From assembly GCF_013410775.1 (NCBI RefSeq), contig NZ_JACCFH010000001.1:496001-560000 (forward strand): a DNA stretch of 64,000 nucleotides, read 5' to 3'. Position 1 is the first letter of the stretch. The number at the start of each line of letters is the position of its first letter. This document shows, piece after piece, positions 29,954 to 39,696 of the stretch. Under the pieces are notes generated by a model, which was given only the letters and a program-made list of their open reading frames with translations, was not told where the DNA came from and did not search any database. Source of the DNA: Sphaerotilus montanus. GTDB taxonomy: Bacteria > Pseudomonadota > Gammaproteobacteria > Burkholderiales > Burkholderiaceae_C. The position numbers and the translations under genes are program-made.

Positions 29954-31399
29954 TCACACAAAGGTGACACCATAGGTTAGCTTTTCTTCAAAGCCGCCGA
30001 ACCCACTCTTCTCGTCGAGCGTTCTCACACGCCAGAAGTAGAACGATCGCACCTCCTGGGCTGCCTCATCCGGTGATGTGCGATATGCCGTGCCTCTGGA
30101 GACAAGGGCCATACCGCAGTTTCCGTCGAACTGCATGGGGCGAACCGATCCCCAGCCTGCATTCCAGTAGCAAAGGTCTGCGACGACCTCGCTACCGGAT
30201 TTGACCTCCAGCACTCCACCACAGGGCATGACCTCCAACTGTCCACGCCCTGGCATTGTCGGCAAGAAGAGCCGCCCCGGGTAAAGGTCGTGCTGCAGGT
30301 AGCCTAGCCGGTTGAAGTCGAGCGGCTTGGCCAGCGGCCATGCCTTGCTCTCCTCATCGGCTATCTCGTGGGGAGCTGGCGACTCCAGGACCGTAGTCGT
30401 GTCCAGAGGCTCCTGGAAGTCACTTGCGAGTAGCTCGCCGGTTCTCCGCAGGTCCTTCAAGTGCTCCGCCAAGCCTGTATCAGCGACGCTGCCACCTGCC
30501 GCCTGCGCCCACCGGACGACCGAGACCTCCACACAGCGGTCCATCGACATCACAACGGGCGACGAGAAGGCCATCAGCTCATCACCAGGACGCTCCAGCT
30601 GAACCCGTTCGACGAGGCTGCGGACAGCCCCACCAATAGCCTCGTCATCGCCGTCGAATTCCGTTCGGCCTGGAAACCAAGCCGGTCGTCTAGGCCTCAG
30701 CAGCGCAAGTGTCGGGTGAACAGGCAAAGCCAACAGAGCCCGGTCTTCCGCCGTATCGGCAGGCATACCCCAGAACGCCTCAGCAACCGCCAACGTGCGG
30801 TGGTAGGCGGAGATCATCCGCAAGGCAGTCCGAGATGAGATTTGGCCGCTGAACCCGTCGCCCAAGGGGCGCGAGAAGTGCCAAGGATCGCCCTGAAAAG
30901 GAGCATCCGGGTAGGCGCCTATGTTCATCGACCACTCGAAAGCCATCTGGCGGACGAACGGCAGCCGCGTAGCGGCCTCAAGCTCCGTCATGGAGGTGCG
31001 GAACATCCGAGGAAGGTCTGCACCTTGCACCCCGTTGAAATCCTGTGGGATCTCGAAGTCTTCAGGCACTTCTTCGAGGCCTTCGTCCGGGGTATCCGCC
31101 CATAGACCGAGGCTCTCCAGCATCAATTCCGAGAGGATGGACGTCTTAGGAATGCTCTCGGCCAGTTTCGGGTTGGCCTCGTACCCGTGCGCCTGCGCGG
31201 CCATCCAGAAGACGACGAGCGCCTCCACCACCTCGGCTTCGAGCTTCCTTGTGCCGAGGAATTCAAGGAGTGCGGCCTCCGTCGCCGCTTTCGACACCGG
31301 CGCGCCCAATCGAGCGGCGAGCTCCTGCATGGTCCACCACCGTGCAGCGGTCGACGGCCAACCCAGCCTGGCAACGAGGATGCGAAGGTCATCCATCAT
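29954..31399 (-). CDS. Unknown partner of the STAND-nuclease protein
   Basis: A 481-residue protein I do not recognise. It starts MMDDLRILVARLGWPSTAAR, then has an Ala/Leu-rich helical N-terminal region (about 1-90), a long charged middle, and a beta-rich C terminus ending FYFWRVRTLDEK. No catalytic motif or membrane segment is evident. The ATG at 31399 overlaps the TGA of the 1473-residue upstream gene as ATGA, and only that start gives the overlap, so the two are translationally coupled and probably work together. Regulator, adaptor or target-recognition subunit are all possible. GC matches the chromosome more closely than the SIR2-HerA genes do. Confidence 0.8.
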   Translation of the reverse strand: MMDDLRILVARLGWPSTAARWWTMQELAARLGAPVSKAATEAALLEFLGTRKLEAEVVEALVVFWMAAQAHGYEANPKLAESIPKTSILSELMLESLGLWADTPDEGLEEVPEDFEIPQDFNGVQGADLPRMFRTSMTELEAATRLPFVRQMAFEWSMNIGAYPDAPFQGDPWHFSRPLGDGFSGQISSRTALRMISAYHRTLAVAEAFWGMPADTAEDRALLALPVHPTLALLRPRRPAWFPGRTEFDGDDEAIGGAVRSLVERVQLERPGDELMAFSSPVVMSMDRCVEVSVVRWAQAAGGSVADTGLAEHLKDLRRTGELLASDFQEPLDTTTVLESPAPHEIADEESKAWPLAKPLDFNRLGYLQHDLYPGRLFLPTMPGRGQLEVMPCGGVLEVKSGSEVVADLCYWNAGWGSVRPMQFDGNCGMALVSRGTAYRTSPDEAAQEVRSFYFWRVRTLDEKSGFGGFEEKLTYGVTFV

Positions 31400-34300
31400 G
31401 TTCCCTTCGCCCTCGCAGCGTCGAGCTCTTCTGCCCAGCGCGGCCGTTCCAGCGGAAGAGTTCGGGTGTCTTCGAGCACGCAATTCACCATCATCTCGGC
31501 GAACTTCACGGCGTCGGCAACGCGCTTCTGCCGTGCATAGAAATAGACCATCAGATCCGTCGGCGCTACACGCGGCGGCTCGGGCTCTCCGAACATGGCG
31601 TACGTCGTCGCCCCGACGAACTCGTCGCAACGACTCGGGTAGTGCTGAACGACCATATCCAGCCGCTTACGCGTCTTTACTTCGCTCTCCGCGAAGCCAA
31701 GCCATGCACCCTTCCGGATCTGCGCCTGGACGAGGTAATTCCACGCAGCCTTCGAGCCACTCAGCTTGCGCCTGGTCTCGAAGGCGAGGTCAGACAGTTC
31801 AAGGATGCCGTTCATGCGCCCCTCGTCTGACTGAAGAAAGCTGTCCAACGCCGCGAGAAGGCGCTTGCCCTGCCCGGCCTTATCCCAGTGCTCGTACCAG
31901 ACTCGAAGCCTCTTCTTCTCGTTGTAGCTGGTCGACAGGCTTGCCAGCAGCTCGTCGACCTGCTCCGGTGCGAACGTGGTGACGTCGCCTGTGTATGGCT
32001 TGTTGTCAATGTCGCCGCTAGACGAGTCTTTGCGCTGAAGCACGCCGACGTCCCAGCCGGCATGCTCCCTGAGAACACACAGCCGCTCGGCAGCGCCATC
32101 CTGACCATTGCGTTCAAGCTGCATCAACGCGTCCTGGACCTCTGGGTGAACACCCGTGCGCATAAGCGCATCCAGGGGCCAACCGTCCCGCACGCCCTGC
32201 TCGACGTACGCCCGCAGGCTGTCCTCCGCATGCGACCAATCGCCCGCGTCTGTGTGCTCCTCATACTTCACCACAAGAGCCGGCGGGCAGAGCTTCGCCA
32301 GCAACCGGTCCGCGGCTGAGAGCACGTGCCTCGTGCCCTTTCCGTCGGTGAAGTCCAGCACGCGGTGGACCTGGGGCGAAATCAAGCTGAGCAGCCGTCG
32401 AGCATCGTCTGGCACGACCTCCACCAGGTAGTCAATGGCGTCGACGGTGTTGTTCAAGGTGGGGTCCGTGCGGTGCCCGTAGCCGGTCACCAGCTCCCAA
32501 GTCTGAGTGCAGAGCTTCCGGGCGCTGGTGTTCAAGCCGTGGCTGAGGGCGATGCCGCAGAGTTGCAGAGGCGTCTGAAGATGAATGCTGGTCTCTTGGC
32601 GGATCTCAGCATCGAGCAGGACGCACTGGGATTGGATGAAGGCCGCTGCTGCTTCATCGCTCATCCTGGTAAGCAATCCTGCCTCGTACTGGGTGCGGAA
32701 GGACGTAGGGTCGAACCACTCGCTGGTACCTGCGGCGACCATGGTCGCCTCAGTGACGTCAACATCGTCGCGACCGGCGAGCAGGCAGCTGCCCAGCCGG
32801 ATATCGCAGGCAATGCGATGCAGTCCAGCCCGGAAGTCCTCCGCAGCTGAGCTGGCGTCGTACCCCTGCCTGAAGCGCCTGAACTGGACAGGTTTGAGCA
32901 GTTCGAACAGCTGATTGAAGTCCACAAACTCCCCGCGCCACCAGCGCTCGGCAACCTGGGCTGCAAGCGCTGAGAGCGAATTCAGGAAGTAGCTGATGTT
33001 CCTCCTGTCCTCGTAGGTGGGCGCCCGCACGAACTCGAAGCCGGTTTGTCCTTCCGCTTGCATGCAAAGGCTCAGGTGCACGCCGCTGAAGAACCAATGG
33101 TGGACGAGCGCACTCAGGTCGTCCTTGCGCTCGTAGTAGTCACCCTTGAGCCACTCAATGGGGATGGGCTCGTTCAGCGGCTTCGAGACCCGTGAGCGGG
33201 CGGCCTCCAATGCGGCAACGAACGGGGTTCGCGCCAGCTTGCTGAAGTCGTCGCGGTCAAAGATGCTCACCCCGGCAGTTGCAGCGGCACGGACGCAGAC
33301 GTCGCTGAGAACGCTCTTGTCAGGGTCGCCGGGAGGCAGCTGAGTGGCAGCGTCCATCAGGTCGTCCAGCACGCCCTCATCAACCAACATCCGGGCTCTC
33401 GGCATCCACACGATGGGGCCGTTTTCACTAACCAGCTTGGCAAACGCCTCCGAGGTAGCACCGAGGACACCCAGGCGCGCGAACGCCTCGACCAAGAACT
33501 TGAAATCAGCAGTCCCTGCGTTGGACGAGTACCGCGTGGAGAAGCGGCTGAGACCTCTGAAACGCCGCAGTGCCTCGGCACCACAGGTCTTGGCCAGTAC
33601 CGCCTGTCCTCGCGCCTGCAAGGCCAAGCCAAGGGCGGCCACACGCAGGATGTCCGTCTCGTGCCGCGATGCCACAGTCTCTCGAACGACACCTTCGTCG
33701 GCTGTCAGCCTCAGCGTAAACGACACAAGCCGAGCCATGTCGTCGTCCTGCATCTGAAACTCGCTGCCACGAACCATCCGCGCCTTGAGATGGTCAAGGC
33801 GATAGGCGTCGGCAAACGCATTGGTATCCAGCGCCGCGACCATGGCCTCCGACAACAAGGTATCGAACAGCGACTCTGGATAGCCCTCCTCCAGGCGGAG
33901 CATGACCCAGTCGCGGGTCAACCCGGCAATGAGGTTCTTGGGGTCACCGAGCTTGGCCTGAACCGACCAGAGCCAGTTGACGCGCAAAGAGGGCGGCGCC
34001 GATATTTCCAGCCAGCTCGCCACCGCCGGCATCAGCTCCTTGATGCGCTCGTCGTATCCCGGAGTCGAGCGCACAAAGACGGCCAGGCTCTCGTGGAAGA
34101 CCTTCAAGCCTGCGACCGAAGAGTGCAACAGGTGCTCCACCTTTGCTACATCGGGCTGAGCATTGCCGAGCTTCGCCGCAATATCCAAGAACGCAGCCCT
34201 CGGCCAAAAGAAGGGGAACGCGCACACCAAGCGCAGCGTGTCCTTCAGACTAGGCGGCAGATCTTCCCACAAGGACGCGTAGTAGAACTTCACCTCCTTC

Positions 34301-35817
34301 GTCATGTCCCCTTGCAGCCGCCCGATATCCCAGCTGTCCAGGTCTCCCCCGGCGTGCTCAAGCTCCGCGGTGGCATAGATGACGTGCAGCGGGTGGCCGT
34401 TGGTCTTCTTGCGAAGCGCGGTCGCCGCCTCCTGCAACTGGCGCTCCGATTGCTCTTCATGGTCGAATCGGGTCGACAGCCTGCCCTCTTCAACGGCCTT
34501 GCGCAGGTGCGACAACACCGCGTTTTCGGACATCGCCGGCAACTCTCGCCAGCTGGCCTTCGGTGCGACGGCCAAGAGGTCCTTGGGCAGTTGGGCATCG
34601 TCGACCGGCTGCGTGCCCACTAACAGGACCATGTTGTCCGGGCACGGCAGGACCTGGGAGAACAAGTCGTCCAGCGGGCGCTTGTCGGCTGCGTTGATGC
34701 GCCAGACATGGTCCAAGCCGTCTAGAACCAGCACGAACGGCTTGCCCTTCTCCTGGTAGTAGGCCGCGCAAGCTTCGAGTAGCCCTCGCAAGCCACCGCC
34801 GGGCGTCTGAACGCCTGGATGAAACTGCTTGACCTGTGCCGCGATGGACTGCTCAACCACGTAGCTGTGCACGCGGTCGCGCCCCCGCTCGGTCGTCGAC
34901 AGGAAGTAGTGGTGACGGACCGTGGGAATGTCCAAGCTAGCAAGCTTGTCGCACAGCGCGCTCAAGTACGTGCTCTTCCCGCGGCCAGGCGGCCCCGTGA
35001 GCACGAATGCCTGCTCGGCACCAGCGGCGGTGTCGCGCACGAAGTCCCGGTGGAACGTCTCGTCCGGCACCTCATATCCGAGAGGCACGAAAAAGTCTTC
35101 GGGCAAGGGCGCCGGCGGCGCTGCCTGCAGGATGGTGCGCACCTGGTCCAGGGAGATCCACCCGTCTGGTGGCGGGAAATTCTTCCGGATTGCCCAGTTC
35201 AAGGCGACATTTTTGAGGTTCGCGATGCCGTCAGGCGTGCCGTGCCGGTGCAGTCGAGCATCGACCTCGTGCTCCAGCGATTCGAACCCCTTGTCGCTGT
35301 GAAGAACCTGTAGCTGACTGAAGAAGGCTTCGCACTTCATCTCGTCACCCAGCTCGGCGAGCAACGCTGAGCGCCGAGGCTCGGGCACTTTGGCGAAGTC
35401 GATTCGCCGGCCGGAGAGGCACGCCTCAATTTCCGCATCTGGCCGACGATTCGTCTTCAGCGAGATCACGCCAACCCGAGCCGGGTCCAACACGGCGAAG
35501 GCGTCAAACCACTTCCGCAGCATCGACCTAGACTTCGCCGTCCTACCGGACTTTTCGAGCATCCACTCCCAGCTCAGCGCGTGCACCGCCGGGTTCGGTG
35601 TGTACTTGACCTGCTCAAGGTCGACGAGGCCGCCAGTTCGCTCGGCCACGATGTCGTCCAACCCCTTCGGCGCGTCGGCCTCGTCGTCACACTCGAACTT
35701 CACCCGGGTGTAGCGCGTCGGTGCGTCGAGCCAGTCGCACAGGAGGCGTACCCCTTGCCGATTTTGGTATACGTAGCCTGCGGCAGTTATCGCAGTGTTC
35801 TTAATTTCTTCAGACAT
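31396..35817 (-). CDS. STAND-like NTPase with N-terminal Cap4-like nuclease
   Basis: A 1473-residue protein. Residues about 1-200 look like a DUF4297/Cap4-type PD-(D/E)xK nuclease: AGYVYQNRQGVRLL, then Glu42 in VKFECDDE, Asp55 in GLDDIV and Gln69-Val-Lys71 in DLEQVKY. A P-loop NTPase follows, with Walker A VLTGPPGRGKSTYL near residue 275, Walker B FVLVLDGLDHV near 361 and sensor-like NMVLLVGTQP. The last 900 or so residues are mostly helical and presumably sense a trigger. This effector-NTPase-sensor order is that of Avs-type antiphage STAND proteins, which assemble on phage proteins and cut DNA. The subtype is not one I recognise. It is divergent from hsdR across 280 nt. Confidence 0.82.
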   Translation of the reverse strand: MSEEIKNTAITAAGYVYQNRQGVRLLCDWLDAPTRYTRVKFECDDEADAPKGLDDIVAERTGGLVDLEQVKYTPNPAVHALSWEWMLEKSGRTAKSRSMLRKWFDAFAVLDPARVGVISLKTNRRPDAEIEACLSGRRIDFAKVPEPRRSALLAELGDEMKCEAFFSQLQVLHSDKGFESLEHEVDARLHRHGTPDGIANLKNVALNWAIRKNFPPPDGWISLDQVRTILQAAPPAPLPEDFFVPLGYEVPDETFHRDFVRDTAAGAEQAFVLTGPPGRGKSTYLSALCDKLASLDIPTVRHHYFLSTTERGRDRVHSYVVEQSIAAQVKQFHPGVQTPGGGLRGLLEACAAYYQEKGKPFVLVLDGLDHVWRINAADKRPLDDLFSQVLPCPDNMVLLVGTQPVDDAQLPKDLLAVAPKASWRELPAMSENAVLSHLRKAVEEGRLSTRFDHEEQSERQLQEAATALRKKTNGHPLHVIYATAELEHAGGDLDSWDIGRLQGDMTKEVKFYYASLWEDLPPSLKDTLRLVCAFPFFWPRAAFLDIAAKLGNAQPDVAKVEHLLHSSVAGLKVFHESLAVFVRSTPGYDERIKELMPAVASWLEISAPPSLRVNWLWSVQAKLGDPKNLIAGLTRDWVMLRLEEGYPESLFDTLLSEAMVAALDTNAFADAYRLDHLKARMVRGSEFQMQDDDMARLVSFTLRLTADEGVVRETVASRHETDILRVAALGLALQARGQAVLAKTCGAEALRRFRGLSRFSTRYSSNAGTADFKFLVEAFARLGVLGATSEAFAKLVSENGPIVWMPRARMLVDEGVLDDLMDAATQLPPGDPDKSVLSDVCVRAAATAGVSIFDRDDFSKLARTPFVAALEAARSRVSKPLNEPIPIEWLKGDYYERKDDLSALVHHWFFSGVHLSLCMQAEGQTGFEFVRAPTYEDRRNISYFLNSLSALAAQVAERWWRGEFVDFNQLFELLKPVQFRRFRQGYDASSAAEDFRAGLHRIACDIRLGSCLLAGRDDVDVTEATMVAAGTSEWFDPTSFRTQYEAGLLTRMSDEAAAAFIQSQCVLLDAEIRQETSIHLQTPLQLCGIALSHGLNTSARKLCTQTWELVTGYGHRTDPTLNNTVDAIDYLVEVVPDDARRLLSLISPQVHRVLDFTDGKGTRHVLSAADRLLAKLCPPALVVKYEEHTDAGDWSHAEDSLRAYVEQGVRDGWPLDALMRTGVHPEVQDALMQLERNGQDGAAERLCVLREHAGWDVGVLQRKDSSSGDIDNKPYTGDVTTFAPEQVDELLASLSTSYNEKKRLRVWYEHWDKAGQGKRLLAALDSFLQSDEGRMNGILELSDLAFETRRKLSGSKAAWNYLVQAQIRKGAWLGFAESEVKTRKRLDMVVQHYPSRCDEFVGATTYAMFGEPEPPRVAPTDLMVYFYARQKRVADAVKFAEMMVNCVLEDTRTLPLERPRWAEELDAARAKGT

Positions 35818-36097
35818 GGAATGAGATGGCCGGCAAGGAGGGCTGGAGGTGGCGCTCGGCAGAGTGCCCAGTCAGTGCTGCGACGGGCACAAGTTTGACG
35901 ACGGCGTGGATGTATCTACTGGAGCAGCTTCCTGCAACCGCCATCTCGGATCGTTAAAAAAATCACGCAGCTCATCCGTACCGGCCCACTCTGCACCCGG
36001 GCCACCACCCACCCTCTGGGCTAGATTGCCAAGACGCCTCCGAGCACACGACACCAGTGGCGCCGGATGCGGTTCGCACAGAGAGGGAGGGAGAAAG

Positions 36098-39000
36098 ATG
36101 ACGGGTCCGAGCAACTTCGCATTCCTGGTCGAGCACTCGACGCTGCTGGCCGATCTCGGCGCCACGGCTGAGCGGCTCTACCCTTTCGACCCGTCGAGCT
36201 GCGTGCTCAAGCTGCGCCTGCTGGCCGAAGCCATCACCCGTGACATCGCAGCCCGTGTCGGCGTGGCCCTCGTGCAGCCGACCCAGGCCGAACTGCTGCG
36301 CGCCGTGGATGCCCGGCTGGGCATGGACGCCCAGGTGCGCCAGCTCTTCCACCTGCTGCGCCGCACCGGCAACGCCGCCGCACACGAGGTGCAGCATGGC
36401 ATCGGCTACCGCGAAGGACTGGAAGCCCTGCGCGTGGCGCGGGAGCTGGCGGTCTGGTTCCACCGCACCTTCGGCTCGAATCCGTCCTTCCAGCCCGGCC
36501 CCTTCCGACTGCCGGACGACCCGAGCCAGAAGCTGGCCACGCTGCAGCAGCAACTGGAGCAACTGCGCGGCGAGTTGTCCGATGCCCAGACCGCACAGAC
36601 CCAGCAGGCGCAGCTCACCCGACTCCTCGAAGCCCAGTCCGAGCAGGAACGCGCCATGGCGCGCCACGCCCAGGAAGAGAACGCCGTCTACCAGCAGCTC
36701 GCCGAGGAAGCCAGCCAGCGCTATGCCGCACTGCAAGCGGAATTCGAGTCCCGCCTGAGCGCCCAGTCACAGCGCACCACGCAGTCCGTCGGCGGCGAGA
36801 CCCTGGCCGGCTATTCCCGCCGCGCCGCCGAAGCCGCCACCCATCTGCAGATGGACGAGGCCACCACTCGGCTCGTCATCGATCTGCAGTTGATCGAAGC
36901 GGGCTGGGACGCCGACACCACCCGACTCACCCACGCCAGCGGCGCCCGACCGGAGCGCGGCCGGTACAAGGCGATTGCGGAATGGCCCATGGGTGGCCGG
37001 CAATCAGCCGACTACCTCCTGTTCGCCGGCCTGACGCCGATCGCCGTGGTCGAGGCCAAGCGCCAGAACATCCAGGTCGCCGGCAAGATTGGGCAGGCCG
37101 AACGCTACGCCCGCAGCCACACGCCCGAGGCACATCAGCCGACCGCCTGGCAGCAGGAAGGCCGCACCGAGCCCTGGCCGGACGGTCAGGGCGCGCACTT
37201 TCACATCCCCTTCGTCTATTCGAGCAACGGCCGGCCCCAGGTCAAGCAGTTGGCCGAGGTCAGCGGCACCTGGTTCCGCGACGTGCGGGCACCGTCGAAC
37301 ACGGCCCGCTCACTCCCCGGCTTCCATTCGCCTCAAGGGCTGCTCGATCTGCTGCAGCGCAGCCGGGAGGAGGCGGAAACGCGCCTGCAGGCCGAGCCCT
37401 ACGGCTACCTGCAACTGCGCGACTACCAGGTGCGCGCCATCGGCGCCGTCGAAGCGGCGCTGGCCGACCACCGCCGCAACTGCCTGCTGGCGATGGCCAC
37501 CGGTACCGGCAAGACCCGCACGATCATCGGGCTGGTCTACCGCCTGCTCAAGGCCGAGCGCTTCAAGCGCATCCTCTTCCTCGTGGACCGCACCGCGCTG
37601 GGACAGCAGGCCCAGGACGCCTTCAACGAAGCCCCGCTGGAATCGAACCAGCCTCTCAGCAAGATCTACAACATCGCCGAACTGGGCGACATGGCGGCCG
37701 AGGCGGAAACCCGTGTCCAGGTCGCCACCGTGCAGGCGATGGTCAAGCGGCTGTTCGGCAGCGACAACCCGCCCCCGGTCGATACCTACGACTGCCTGAT
37801 CGTGGACGAGGCCCACCGCGGCTACACGCTCGACCAGGAGATGACCGAGGGCGAGCTGGCCCTGCGCGACCACGCCCAGTACCTGTCGAGCTACCGGCGC
37901 GTGCTCGACTACTTCGACGCCGTGCGCATCGGCCTGACCGCCACCCCGGCGCGCCACACGACCGAGATCTTCGGCAAGCCGATCTTCACCTACTCCTACC
38001 GCGAGGCCGTGGCCGAAGACTGGCTGATCGACCACGAGCCGCCGATCCGCTACCAGACCCTGCTGAGCCAGAAGGGCATCCACTTCGACAAGGGCGAACA
38101 GGTCGAGGTGCTGCACCTGGACACGGGCGAGATCGAGGCCGCCGAACTCGACGATGAACTCGACTTCCAGATCGAGAGCTTCAACCGCAAGGTGATCAGC
38201 GAGAACTTCAACCGCGTCATCTGCGAACAGCTTGCCCAGGAGATCGACCCCTTCAGCGCCGAGAAAACACTGATCTTCTGCGCCACCGATGCGCACGCCG
38301 ACATGGTCAAGCGGCTGCTCGACGAGGCGTTCCGGGCCGTCTACCAGGACGACTACAACGAGGCCGCGGTGCGCAAGATCACAGGTGCGAGCGACAAGGT
38401 CGAGCAGCTCATCCGCCGCTACAAGAACGACGCGCTGCCCAGCATCGCCATCACCGTCGATCTGCTGACCACCGGGATCGACGTGCCGGCCATCTGCCAT
38501 CTGGTGTTCATGCGGCGGGTGAAGAGCCGCATCCTGTACGAGCAGATGATCGGCCGGGCCACGCGGCGCTGTGACGACATCGGCAAGACCGTGTTCCGCA
38601 TCTACGACCCGGTCGATCTCTACGCGGCGCTGGACCCGGTCAACACCATGCAACCGCTGGTGAAGGATCCGAACGTCACGCTGGCGCAACTGGTCGACGA
38701 GCTGCGCAACCCGGCCAGCCTGGCGCTGCCTGGCAGCCAACCCGAGCGCAGCCATGCGCATGACGTGCTCGACCAGCTCGGCCAGAAGCTCATGCGCGTG
38801 CTGCGCACCGCCCGCCACCAGGCCGAGCAGCCGACCGAGAAGGGCGCCAGGCTCAAGGCCCGGCTGGATGCGCTGGAGCAGCAATGGGGCGTGCCGCCGG
38901 AGAAGCTGCACCAGCATCTGCACAGCCTGGGGCCACAGCCCGCGGCCGAGTTCCTGGGCCAGCACGCCGGTCTTCTGAACCAGCTCACCGAGGTGCGCGT

Positions 39001-39589
39001 GCTGATAGGCTCGGCCTACGGTCCGATCCTGTCCGACCACGCCGACGAGCTGGTCGCGCGGGAGCAGAGCTGGGGCGCCTACGCCAAGCCGGAGGACTAT
39101 CTGGACAGCTTCAGTCGCTTCGTGCGGGAGCAGGTCAACCAGTCGGTGGCACTGGCGGTGGTGGTCAACCGGCCGAAGGACCTGACCCGCGAGCAACTGC
39201 GCGAGGTTCGGCTGCTGCTGGACACTCACGGCTACAGCGAGGCGCAACTGAAGTCGGCGTGGCGTAACCGCAGCCAGGTGGAGATCGCCGCCAGCATCGT
39301 CGGCTACATCCGGCAGGCCGCGCTGGGGGAGGCGCTGCTGCCCTTCGAGCAGCGGGTCGCGCAGGCCATGCAGCGGGTCTACGGCCTGCGCACCTGGACG
39401 CCGGTGCAGCGCAAGTGGCTGGAGCGGCTGGCCAAGCAGCTCACGCACGAGGTCGTGATCGACGCGACCTTCGTCAACCGCGCCTTTGCCGAGCAAGGTG
39501 GGCAGCGCGGGCTGGACCGCCAGCTTGGTGGCGGCTTGACGCAGGTGATGGACGCGCTGGCCGAGCATCTCTGGCCTCAGGCGGCCTGA
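36098..39589 (+). CDS. hsdR: Type I restriction enzyme R subunit
   Basis: A 1163-residue EcoEI-like HsdR. An N-terminal DUF4145-like region and a coiled-coil (about 145-220) precede the PD-(D/E)xK nuclease, with QSADYLLFAGLTPIAVVEAK and catalytic ExK near residue 318. Helicase motifs are MATGTGKTRTI near 465, DEAH in LIVDEAHRGY near 569, and motif VI QMIGRATRR near 825. It translocates and cuts DNA lacking host methylation, in complex with HsdM and HsdS. Start ATG 36098 was chosen because GAGGGAGGGAG lies just upstream and it matches the usual start; an open frame extends to 35849 without such a site. Confidence 0.93.
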   Translation: MTGPSNFAFLVEHSTLLADLGATAERLYPFDPSSCVLKLRLLAEAITRDIAARVGVALVQPTQAELLRAVDARLGMDAQVRQLFHLLRRTGNAAAHEVQHGIGYREGLEALRVARELAVWFHRTFGSNPSFQPGPFRLPDDPSQKLATLQQQLEQLRGELSDAQTAQTQQAQLTRLLEAQSEQERAMARHAQEENAVYQQLAEEASQRYAALQAEFESRLSAQSQRTTQSVGGETLAGYSRRAAEAATHLQMDEATTRLVIDLQLIEAGWDADTTRLTHASGARPERGRYKAIAEWPMGGRQSADYLLFAGLTPIAVVEAKRQNIQVAGKIGQAERYARSHTPEAHQPTAWQQEGRTEPWPDGQGAHFHIPFVYSSNGRPQVKQLAEVSGTWFRDVRAPSNTARSLPGFHSPQGLLDLLQRSREEAETRLQAEPYGYLQLRDYQVRAIGAVEAALADHRRNCLLAMATGTGKTRTIIGLVYRLLKAERFKRILFLVDRTALGQQAQDAFNEAPLESNQPLSKIYNIAELGDMAAEAETRVQVATVQAMVKRLFGSDNPPPVDTYDCLIVDEAHRGYTLDQEMTEGELALRDHAQYLSSYRRVLDYFDAVRIGLTATPARHTTEIFGKPIFTYSYREAVAEDWLIDHEPPIRYQTLLSQKGIHFDKGEQVEVLHLDTGEIEAAELDDELDFQIESFNRKVISENFNRVICEQLAQEIDPFSAEKTLIFCATDAHADMVKRLLDEAFRAVYQDDYNEAAVRKITGASDKVEQLIRRYKNDALPSIAITVDLLTTGIDVPAICHLVFMRRVKSRILYEQMIGRATRRCDDIGKTVFRIYDPVDLYAALDPVNTMQPLVKDPNVTLAQLVDELRNPASLALPGSQPERSHAHDVLDQLGQKLMRVLRTARHQAEQPTEKGARLKARLDALEQQWGVPPEKLHQHLHSLGPQPAAEFLGQHAGLLNQLTEVRVLIGSAYGPILSDHADELVAREQSWGAYAKPEDYLDSFSRFVREQVNQSVALAVVVNRPKDLTREQLREVRLLLDTHGYSEAQLKSAWRNRSQVEIAASIVGYIRQAALGEALLPFEQRVAQAMQRVYGLRTWTPVQRKWLERLAKQLTHEVVIDATFVNRAFAEQGGQRGLDRQLGGGLTQVMDALAEHLWPQAA

Positions 39590-39696
39590 AACCGCGGGCC
39601 CATCCGTCTGACGCTGGCCAGTCCGGTCCAGCGCAGGGGCTGACCGACAATCCCGAATTGCGCATTTCCTGACCCTCTAGAACCGAATCGACCCCC

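Noticed and set aside
37310-39568. A 752-codon minus-strand frame over hsdR
   Set aside because: Antisense mirror of HsdR with no recognisable motif.
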